Shown here: one piece after another, positions 1-6,148 of the stretch
Layout: the number at the start of each line of letters is the position of its first letter
How positions within the stretch are numbered: position 1 is the stretch's first letter
From: an uncultured Ruminococcus sp.
GTDB taxonomy: Bacteria; Bacillota; Clostridia; Oscillospirales; Ruminococcaceae
Length of the DNA: 11,412 nucleotides
Assembly: GCA_947174965.1 (NCBI GenBank)
Contig: CAMWKY010000041.1
Coordinates: 1-11,412 of the forward strand
Reading direction: 5' to 3'
Notes under the pieces: model-generated
Seen by the model: only the letters and a program-made list of their open reading frames with translations
What the model was told of the DNA's origin: nothing
The model's database searches: none
Position numbers and translations under genes: made by a program

Positions 1-1178
1 TCCCTATATTCTTCAGAAAAAATTTTCCCCTCAATTCTGATTTTATTTATAAATGCAGTATTTTCATAGGGTACAAGCAGGCTCATACGTTTTGCAGTTT
101 CGGGCAGATTGTGCATGATACATTTCAAAAGTCTGTCAAATCCGTCATGATGCTTTGCGGAGATGATTACATTATTGTCATCTTCAAAAACCATATCAGG
201 ATTAAGTGCAATATCAGCCTTATTCATGACATTTATTATGGGTATGCCGTCACAGCCCAGTTCCGAAAGCAGTTTTGCGGTAACTTCTGCCTGCTGTTCA
301 CGTTCGGAAGAAGATAAGTCCTGCACATTAAGTATAATATCCGAGCATGAAGCCTCCTCCAGTGTTGACTTGAAAGCCTCAACAAGATTATGTGGAAGAC
401 GACGTATAAGTCCGACTGTATCAATAAGCATTACACTTCTGCCGTCGGGAAGTTCGATTGAACGGGAAGTTATATCAAGTGTTGCGAACAGCTTATTTTC
501 TGCAAGCACACCCGCATCAGTAAGAGCATTCATAAGCGTCGATTTGCCAACGTTTGTATATCCGACAATTGCACAACACAAAATGCCATCTTTTTTACGT
601 CGGGAGCGTGAAAAATTACGATGTTTTTCAAGTTCTTCAAGTTCCAATTCAAGATATGAAATTCTTTTGCGGATATGTCGCTTGTCGTATTCAAGCTTCA
701 TCTCTCCTGCACCCCTTGCACCGATACCGCCACCCTGACGTGAAAGAGATGTACCCATGTTGGTGAGACGTGGCAGTCTGTATTTCTGTTGTGCAAGTTC
801 AACCTGTAGTTTACCTTCTTTTGTCCTTGCTCTTTGTGCAAATATATCAAGAATAAGCATTGTGCGGTCGATTACACGAACATCAAGTATTTTTTCAATA
901 TTACGCACCTGAATACCTGTCAATTCATGGTCAAATATTACAAGTTCTGCTTCTAATATTTCAAGCTGTTCCTTAATTTCTTCAAGTCTGCCTGCTCCCA
1001 TGCAGGTTGCAGGGTCGTAAGATGCTTTTTTCTGAATAACCTCCCCGACTACTTCAGCATTTGCAGTTTCAGCAAGTTCAGCGAGTTCTTTTATTGATGT
1101 TTCTGTGTCAAATTCACCTGTATCAACGCAGGCGAGAATAGTTTTTATCGGTAAATCATCTGTTTTATTTTCGTACAT
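1..1178 (-). CDS. hflX: GTPase HflX, ribosome-splitting/rescue factor (3' end cut by window edge)
   Basis: HflX is a GTPase that binds the 50S subunit and, in characterised bacteria, splits stalled or stressed 70S ribosomes. The frame is open from ATG at 1178 to the window edge: 392 codons, with perhaps a few dozen missing from the C-terminus. The N-terminal HflX domain (about residues 1-190) contains GAGRLEEIKE, the DRTMLILDIFAQRA segment and the glycine-rich linker SRQGGGIGARGAGE. The G domain follows: P-loop GYTNVGKST at 206-214, DTVG at 253-256, NKAD at 319-322, then SAK as the G5 motif. No key residue is missing. The start is supported by AAAGGAG at 1184-1190, 5 nt before the ATG and in the 13-nt gap after the 214-residue lipoprotein gene, so hflX looks like a distal gene of the secA unit. 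Family assignment is very secure; only the C-terminal end is unseen. Confidence 0.96.
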   Translation of the reverse strand, partial: MYENKTDDLPIKTILACVDTGEFDTETSIKELAELAETANAEVVGEVIQKKASYDPATCMGAGRLEEIKEQLEILEAELVIFDHELTGIQVRNIEKILDVRVIDRTMLILDIFAQRARTKEGKLQVELAQQKYRLPRLTNMGTSLSRQGGGIGARGAGEMKLEYDKRHIRKRISYLELELEELEKHRNFSRSRRKKDGILCCAIVGYTNVGKSTLMNALTDAGVLAENKLFATLDITSRSIELPDGRSVMLIDTVGLIRRLPHNLVEAFKSTLEEASCSDIILNVQDLSSSEREQQAEVTAKLLSELGCDGIPIINVMNKADIALNPDMVFEDDNNVIISAKHHDGFDRLLKCIMHNLPETAKRMSLLVPYENTAFINKIRIEGKIFSEEYR

Positions 1179-1183
1179 AAATT

Positions 1184-1190
1184 CTCCTTT
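1184..1190 (-). promoter_or_regulatory. Ribosome binding site of hflX
   Basis: AAAGGAG on the minus strand, 5 nt upstream of the ATG at 1178. It fixes the hflX start, which is otherwise not bounded by a homologous gene end, and lies in the 13-nt gap after the preceding stop codon. Confidence 0.75.
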
Positions 1191-1191
1191 A

Positions 1192-1836
1192 TCAAGTTGA
1201 TGATTCAAGATATTCTGAACCGTCATCAGCATAACTGTAGATGTTTGTGTGTATTTGTCCGTCCTCCCATGATTTGTAGGATTCTGTTTTTCTGAATGGT
1301 TTCAGCCTGCTGTTATCCCACTTATACTGAATAACACGTTCAGTATATTCATCATCTTGTCGCTCGCTGAGAATATTATCGCTCTCAACAGTAAGTATTT
1401 TTCCGATTTTTGTAAGCTCACTGTTTTTTGTAAAATTATTCTCAACAGGCACATAGCAGTAATAATTCCCGAAAGTCTGGTAAGAACCATTATTTTCAAA
1501 TGGCACAAAAATATCATTATATCCATCAAAATTAAAATCAGCAACAACAATTTTGCTTTTGTCGGGAACGTATGTAAATTCAAGAGTTTTCACGGTTTGC
1601 CCGTCAACAATCAAATCTATTTCAGTATCATATTGAGTATATGCTATATTTTTCGGCTCATTTGCTGTTGTTGCAGTTTCAGTGTCCTTGCTTTTCATTT
1701 TGCTTGTGGGCAGAGAAACAGGCTCATATACAACAAAATTCTTTGTTGTAACATATTCTTCCATACTTTTTTCTTTATTTCCGCATGAAACAAGCAGGAG
1801 CAGTAAAGGAATAATTACGATAAAAATTTTATTCAT
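1192..1836 (-). CDS. Lipoprotein with one FG-GAP/VCBS-like acidic motif, function unknown
   Basis: A 214-residue predicted exported lipoprotein. The N-terminus has a Lys, a hydrophobic stretch rich in Ile and Leu, and a lipobox LVSC with lipidated Cys18, followed by a polar, Thr-containing spacer to about residue 62. The core motif DFNFDGYNDIFVPF starts at 100 and resembles Ca2+-binding D-x-[DN]-x-D-G loops of FG-GAP/VCBS repeats. The YKWDNSRLKPFRK segment near 171 parallels YKWNDAKKLEIIR in the 359-residue lipoprotein encoded at 3497-4576, so the two are probably paralogues. The ATG follows immediately after the hslO TAA, and its binding site GGAGGAG is made from the last codons of hslO, so translation is probably coupled to it. 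The motif and lipobox are seen; surface location is inferred; no substrate or partner can be named. Confidence 0.85.
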   Translation of the reverse strand: MNKIFIVIIPLLLLLVSCGNKEKSMEEYVTTKNFVVYEPVSLPTSKMKSKDTETATTANEPKNIAYTQYDTEIDLIVDGQTVKTLEFTYVPDKSKIVVADFNFDGYNDIFVPFENNGSYQTFGNYYCYVPVENNFTKNSELTKIGKILTVESDNILSERQDDEYTERVIQYKWDNSRLKPFRKTESYKSWEDGQIHTNIYSYADDGSEYLESST

Positions 1837-2721
1837 TTACTCCTCCACAGAATTTTTTGCAAGAAGTGCAATTTCTTTTGGAGTGAAAACATATTTTTTT
1901 CCGCAGAAATGACAACATACCTCTGTATCTTTTCCCTCATCTGCAATTGATTTAAGCTCGTCTGAACCAATACTTATCAGCACTTTTTCAGTTCTTTTTC
2001 TACTGCAATCGCATTTATAGACAGGTGATGCACTGTCAAGCTCATTCGGCTCAAGTCCGTTCAGCAACATATCTGCTATTTCTTTCGGGGTTGCACCGTC
2101 ATCAAGAAGTGCGGAAACAGGATGCATTGCAGACACATTTTTTTCAATCTGCTCAATGCACTTTTCGTCTGCAAAAGGCAAAAGCTGTACAAGGAATCCC
2201 CCTGCCGATTTCACGGACAAATCAGTATTAACAAGCACACCAAGTCCGCAGACTGTCGGAATCTGTTCACTTGTTGCATAATAGCTTGCTATATCCTCCG
2301 CAACTTCACCAGATACAAGCGGAATAACTCCAACATAAGGCTCACGCATACCCATATCTTTCACAACAGAAAGCGTGCCGTTTTTGCCTATTGCACCCGA
2401 AACATCAAGTTTGCCCATGCTGTTCAGCGGAAGTTCCACAACAGGATTATTTACATAGCTTTTTACATTTCCCATACTGTCCGCAACTGCAACAAGCTGA
2501 CCTGCCTGACCGTCCGCATCAATACGCAATGTTATACTGTCCTCTTTGCCTTTGAGCATATAGCCCATAAGAGAAGCACCGATAGTTAAACGTCCTAAAC
2601 CTGCCGTTATAACAGCAGATGTCCTGTGAATTTTTTCTATTTCTGAAACTATGTCTTTAGCGTCAAGAACTGCACAGAAGGCAGAACCGTCCGCAGATAT
2701 AGCCCTGTATAAATTACCCAT
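1837..2721 (-). CDS. hslO: Hsp33 family redox-regulated molecular chaperone HslO
   Basis: Hsp33 is a cytoplasmic holdase that is inactive when reduced and zinc-bound and is switched on by oxidation of its four zinc cysteines together with unfolding. The 294-residue length is typical. The N-terminal domain shows family features such as SAVITAGLGRLTIGASLMG (34-52) and GKNGTLSVVKDMG (112-124). The C-terminal redox switch has the CxC pair at Cys237 and Cys239 and the CxxC pair at Cys270 and Cys273, with 30 residues between, which fits the family pattern. An additional Cys269 sits directly before the CxxC, giving CCHFC. The start is supported by AAAGGAA 8 nt upstream (2730-2736), overlapping the methyltransferase stop. 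The gene lies 14 nt after that methyltransferase and abuts a lipoprotein gene downstream. Confidence 0.97.
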   Translation of the reverse strand: MGNLYRAISADGSAFCAVLDAKDIVSEIEKIHRTSAVITAGLGRLTIGASLMGYMLKGKEDSITLRIDADGQAGQLVAVADSMGNVKSYVNNPVVELPLNSMGKLDVSGAIGKNGTLSVVKDMGMREPYVGVIPLVSGEVAEDIASYYATSEQIPTVCGLGVLVNTDLSVKSAGGFLVQLLPFADEKCIEQIEKNVSAMHPVSALLDDGATPKEIADMLLNGLEPNELDSASPVYKCDCSRKRTEKVLISIGSDELKSIADEGKDTEVCCHFCGKKYVFTPKEIALLAKNSVEE

Positions 2722-2735
2722 ATATTAAATTCCTT

Positions 2736-3500
2736 TCAAATAATCTGACCGCTGTCTATACAGCGTACAGCGTAGACGATACGCTGACAATCGGGAGCAG
2801 GTGACGAAAAGGTATCATCACCATATTTTCCCAGAATCTCAAAACCTGTTTCGGCAAGCAGTTTTTCAATATCCGATTCACTGTAAGCCTTTTCTGAAAA
2901 GCTGTCTGAACTTCTTGAATACAAGCCGTTTTCCTCCAGCTCAAAAAATTCAAGATTCATTTTCACTTCATCAGTTTCAGGCACAAGAGTATTTTCCCAT
3001 ATACAGTAAACCTCGTCTGTTTCGTATGTGAAAGTATTGTTTGCAAGGACATTTCTATGCTTATAAAGCGTGTTCACATCAAATATAAAAAGTGCATCGG
3101 GTTCTGAAAAAAATGCGACATTCTCAAATACTTTCCTCACATCTTCTATACTGGCAAGGTGATTTATGCTGTCCAGTGCGCATATAGTTATATCCATTGA
3201 GCCGAACATATCAAGTTTCCGCATATCCTGACAAAGATACTGCACATTGGAATCACTGTCAAATTTTTTATCAAGAGCAATTCCAAGCATCTCGTCTGAA
3301 CAGTCAACACCGATAACATCATATCCGATTTTTGCCATTTCTTCAGATATACTTCCCGTACCGCACGCTAAATCAAGCAGTATATTTCCGTTTGTCCGAC
3401 GGAATTTCTCTATAATTGCATGAAAATATTCCGCACGCTTTCTGTAGTCTATATTTGCCGTGAGACTGTCATAGTATCTTGCAAAAGCACTGTAACTCAT
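2736..3500 (-). CDS. Class I SAM-dependent methyltransferase, substrate unknown
   Basis: A 254-residue cytoplasmic protein with a class I Rossmann methyltransferase fold. Motif I is LLDLACGTG at 41-49, the acidic residue that contacts the SAM ribose is Asp66 in VIGVDCS, and the motif II/III region follows as CQDMRKLDMFGSMDITICALDSINHL-like sequence from 90 to 115. The N-terminal AFARYYDSL segment (5-13) is the usual lead-in of small-molecule or uncharacterised methyltransferases of this group. The ATG overlaps the stop of the upstream lipoprotein gene as ATGA, with a binding site AGAGGTGA (3511-3518) inside that gene's last codons, indicating translational coupling. hslO follows after 14 nt. 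The fold is secure; nothing in the sequence tells whether the target is a metabolite, a protein or an RNA. Confidence 0.92.
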   Translation of the reverse strand: MSYSAFARYYDSLTANIDYRKRAEYFHAIIEKFRRTNGNILLDLACGTGSISEEMAKIGYDVIGVDCSDEMLGIALDKKFDSDSNVQYLCQDMRKLDMFGSMDITICALDSINHLASIEDVRKVFENVAFFSEPDALFIFDVNTLYKHRNVLANNTFTYETDEVYCIWENTLVPETDEVKMNLEFFELEENGLYSRSSDSFSEKAYSESDIEKLLAETGFEILGKYGDDTFSSPAPDCQRIVYAVRCIDSGQII

Positions 3501-4576
3501 TCTTCAGAAGTCACCTCTGTTGTAGTTTCGGCTGTTGTGGTTTCGGTTGTGGTGGATTCAGTTGTTGTAACTGTAGTTTCAGTTGTGGTTGTTGTTTCCT
3601 GATTAAGCGGAATTTCTTCTGTATCGATGATATTATTTTCATCATCAAGTATCAGTTTTTCACGTCTCACAAGAGTTTCTTCACCATTAGGATAATCAAA
3701 ATAATCAATAAAAACGTCGTCTGAATCTTCCGGACGATATTGTCTTTTCAGTCTGATAATTTCAAGCTTTTTTGCGTCATTCCATTTGTAAGTCTTCTGT
3801 TCATATTCAACAGCACTTATATAACAATGACTTGTAAGAGTTTTGTCCTCGTTTATATTGAAATACAGCTTAATATCAGAGAGTTCTGCCCATGATTCAA
3901 ATTTTTCAGTATCAGGATTATAGTGCATATATACACCGAAATTATTCGGAGTACCTATAAACTGCGGTATATACAAATCGCTGTAGCCGTCAAAATCAAA
4001 ATCAACTATATTGATAAGAGCTGATTTTTTAGCTTTTCCATTGTGATAATCTTCTGTCTGATAATATTCAATCATGCTTGATGTATCAATTTCAATAAAC
4101 TGATTTTCCTTGTCTTTCTGCGAAACTTCAATACCATTTTCCCTGATTAAGCAAGATATATCGCCGTTTCTGAATCCAAAATGTGGTTTTGCCGTAGTAG
4201 TTGTTGTTTGAGTTGTTGTGACTGTTGTTCTTTTGGTGTTGGAGACTGTCGGAATACGTCCGTTTCCACGATTAGGCGAAACTTTCGGGGCTGAAACTGT
4301 AGTACGCTTTGCAATGCTTGCCGTACCTGTTTTTGTTGTTGTATCCGCTTCATCAGTCGATGTTGTTGTGACACGAACAGGCTTTGTCGTTTTCTTTGAT
4401 GATTCTGTTGTGGATTCTGTTTCATCTGTTGTTTCTTTGTCTTCCGGATTTTCGGTTGTACTGATTGTAGCTTTCTGAATATTAAGCGGTTTTGATTCAG
4501 TTGCTTCATCATCTTTTCCACAGCTTGCAAGTGATGCAAGTATACATAAAGTTAAAATAAATGCTGTTTTTTTCAT
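3497..4576 (-). CDS. Thr-rich lipoprotein with FG-GAP/VCBS-like motif, function unknown
   Basis: A 359-residue predicted lipoprotein. The signal sequence ends in lipobox LASC with Cys19. Residues 35-130 form a low-complexity Thr/Ser/Lys/Glu linker, probably an extended and possibly glycosylated stalk. The folded part (about 133-310) contains DFDFDGYSDLYIP at 192-204 followed by the HYNPDTEKFESWAEL segment at 218-232, both shared with the 503-residue lipoprotein encoded just upstream. A second Thr-rich tail (326-359) made of TTTE-like repeats closes the protein, which is unusual because it leaves both ends disordered. The start is supported by GAGGTG (4583-4588) 6 nt upstream, inside the last codons of the upstream gene and 3 nt after its stop. 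The end overlaps the methyltransferase start by 4 nt. Lipoprotein status is well supported; the role is unknown. Confidence 0.87.
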   Translation of the reverse strand: MKKTAFILTLCILASLASCGKDDEATESKPLNIQKATISTTENPEDKETTDETESTTESSKKTTKPVRVTTTSTDEADTTTKTGTASIAKRTTVSAPKVSPNRGNGRIPTVSNTKRTTVTTTQTTTTTAKPHFGFRNGDISCLIRENGIEVSQKDKENQFIEIDTSSMIEYYQTEDYHNGKAKKSALINIVDFDFDGYSDLYIPQFIGTPNNFGVYMHYNPDTEKFESWAELSDIKLYFNINEDKTLTSHCYISAVEYEQKTYKWNDAKKLEIIRLKRQYRPEDSDDVFIDYFDYPNGEETLVRREKLILDDENNIIDTEEIPLNQETTTTTETTVTTTESTTTETTTAETTTEVTSEE

Positions 4577-4579
4577 AAA

Positions 4580-6091
4580 TTACACCTCGTCAAATCTAAA
4601 TGTCTCGGGATTAAATCGGAAGTATTTTCCTTTATCTTTCCCTTTTTCAATATAAATGTCATCATAGCCATCATTATCAACATCTTTGAATATAAACGTA
4701 CCATGACCGTCACTTTCATAAAACTGACAATCGCACTCAATAGTCTGGATAAGTTCGCCGTTTTCCTTGAAATATATACCAAAAACGTCATTTTTATAAG
4801 GAATATAGCATTGATACGGGTGAACGAATATTTCTTTTTCGCTATCGCTTGTAATCTGCTTTCGGCAAATAAGCTGTTCCCCCTTATCTTCGGACTGAAA
4901 ATAAGTATCAGCATAATTCAGACCGTCATCACCCTTATACTTAATTATTCTGCCCATATAATTCAGATTATCATTGTAAGACTTATAGTAAATATCTTCA
5001 TTTTCAAGGTGACGGACAAAATATGGCGGTTCTGAAAGCCCATGAAAATTCAAATCAGAATGAATAATATCAAAATTATCTATTGAAATATCATCATTTT
5101 CAGTTGCAGGGGATTCTGTTCTTTCATCAAATCTAAATGTATCAGGGTTAAAACGGAAATAGTCTCCTGCACATTCGCCCTCATCTATAACAATATCATT
5201 ATATCCATCGCCGTCCATATCCTTGAATGAAGCGGTATTTTCAGGCGGAGTGCAGTGACCTGTCGTGTCTTTGTGAGCTTTGTAATTGCCCTCAAAAGTC
5301 TGTATTGTATCATATCCCTCACTACACATATGCCATATAACAGAAATTTTATTTTCTTCTGTACGGATATAGCATTGGCTCGGGTGAACGAATATTTCTT
5401 CTGCACCTTTTTTTCGACAGACAAGCTGTTCCTCACCTGTAGTATATGATTTGAGAAAAGTATCAGTATATTCTTCCCCGTCACTGCCTGTATATGTAAG
5501 TTCTCTGCCTGCATATTCGATTTTATCTTTTGTTTTGTCGTAACTGTAATAAATATCTTCGTCCTCATTGGAATCGCAGATAAAATATTTCAGTTTGTCA
5601 TCACCAATTCTTCTGAATTGCGCTCTCCTTAAAAAAGTATCAGCAATTGCATTGACAGATGTAAGGTCTACGCCAATTTCATTGAATGTATCCCATTTTT
5701 CAAGTTCTGCCGTATCAGGATTGCGGTGATAGTACACGCCTTTTTTGTCATCTGAAAGTAAATACGGTACAAATAAATCCATACAGCCATCGCCGTCAAA
5801 GTCTCTTTTTACGAGGTAATCTTCAGGATAAACGCTTATAAGTCCTGTCTGTCCTGATACTTTATAAATATTTGTATCTTCAAGAACCTGAAAAATTTCG
5901 CCGTCACGTATTACCTGAATACCATTTTCAGTGACAATAAATTCTTTTCGTGACGCAATTTTTGTTTGTTCGGTTACGGTTTCTGTTGTTATTTCAGGAA
6001 TTTCAGCAATTTCTGAACTTGAATTATCAGTTTTTTCTGTACAACCTGCCATGATAACGGCACACATAAGAATAAGAGGGAGTTTTTTCAT
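4580..6091 (-). CDS. Lipoprotein with three FG-GAP/VCBS-like motifs and an internal tandem duplication
   Basis: A 503-residue predicted lipoprotein with lipobox MAGC and Cys17, followed by a short acidic, Thr-containing linker to about residue 47. Three acidic motifs are seen: DFDGDGCMDLFVP (97-109), DMDGDGYNDIVI (291-302) and DVDNDGYDDIYI (470-481). The first is followed by YYHRNPDTAELEKW, the other two by YFRFNPxTFRFDE. Residues about 166-323 and 354-502 are tandem copies: each runs from a DIYY segment through EQLxCRK and EIFVHPxQCYI to the acidic loop and FRFNP end. The start is supported by AAGGTG (6097-6102), 5 nt upstream. It is the first gene after secA and is followed after 3 nt by a paralogous lipoprotein gene. 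Acidic loops of this type usually bind Ca2+; binding here is inferred. A surface adhesin or a sensing or substrate-contact protein are possible roles, none supported directly. Confidence 0.88.
   Translation of the reverse strand: MKKLPLILMCAVIMAGCTEKTDNSSSEIAEIPEITTETVTEQTKIASRKEFIVTENGIQVIRDGEIFQVLEDTNIYKVSGQTGLISVYPEDYLVKRDFDGDGCMDLFVPYLLSDDKKGVYYHRNPDTAELEKWDTFNEIGVDLTSVNAIADTFLRRAQFRRIGDDKLKYFICDSNEDEDIYYSYDKTKDKIEYAGRELTYTGSDGEEYTDTFLKSYTTGEEQLVCRKKGAEEIFVHPSQCYIRTEENKISVIWHMCSEGYDTIQTFEGNYKAHKDTTGHCTPPENTASFKDMDGDGYNDIVIDEGECAGDYFRFNPDTFRFDERTESPATENDDISIDNFDIIHSDLNFHGLSEPPYFVRHLENEDIYYKSYNDNLNYMGRIIKYKGDDGLNYADTYFQSEDKGEQLICRKQITSDSEKEIFVHPYQCYIPYKNDVFGIYFKENGELIQTIECDCQFYESDGHGTFIFKDVDNDGYDDIYIEKGKDKGKYFRFNPETFRFDEV
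4588..5630 (-). repeat. Two tandem diverged copies inside the 503-residue lipoprotein gene
   Basis: The 3' portion of the lipoprotein gene contains two copies offset by about 540-565 bp. They are visible at DNA level: a 20-nt identical stretch occurs at 4817-4836 and 5381-5400 (coding for the EIFVHP region), and the blocks beginning at 4588 and 5126 (coding for the FNPxTFRFDE end) are close matches. The copies differ in length by small indels, so this is an old in-frame duplication rather than an assembly artefact. Confidence 0.8.
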
Positions 6092-6114
6092 ATTTACACC
6101 TTATTATGTCTAAA

Positions 6115-6137
6115 GGGCGACCAGAATACAGTCGCCC
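6115..6137 (-). terminator. Hairpin after secA, weak terminator or attenuator
   Basis: An inverted repeat with arms GGGCGAC and GTCGCCC, extendable by two G-T pairs around a TATTC loop, lies about 11 nt after the secA stop and 23 nt before the lipoprotein start. On the minus strand it is followed by only TTTAGACAT, so the T tract is poor for an efficient intrinsic terminator. It may reduce expression of the downstream genes relative to secA or protect the secA mRNA end. No convincing promoter is seen in this 57-nt gap. Confidence 0.5.
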
Positions 6138-6148
6138 AATTAGTTGGA

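Noticed and set aside
163..738. 191-residue plus-strand open frame
   Set aside because: Entirely antisense to hflX, whose GTPase motifs are intact; the Ser-rich composition is what mirror frames of this gene give, and no family features are seen.
3420..3602. Val/Ser-rich plus-strand frame resembling a repetitive protein
   Set aside because: It is the complement of the Thr-rich tail of the 359-residue lipoprotein and the methyltransferase start; valine repeats are the mirror of threonine codon repeats.
3517..4400. Short direct repeats considered as a CRISPR array
   Set aside because: The repeats are 3-12 nt, irregular, in frame and encode Thr-rich linkers; there are no unique spacers of constant length.
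6092..6148. Possible separate promoter for the lipoprotein genes
   Set aside because: CATAAT-like hexamers occur but no -35 lies at suitable spacing, and the interval is occupied by the hairpin.
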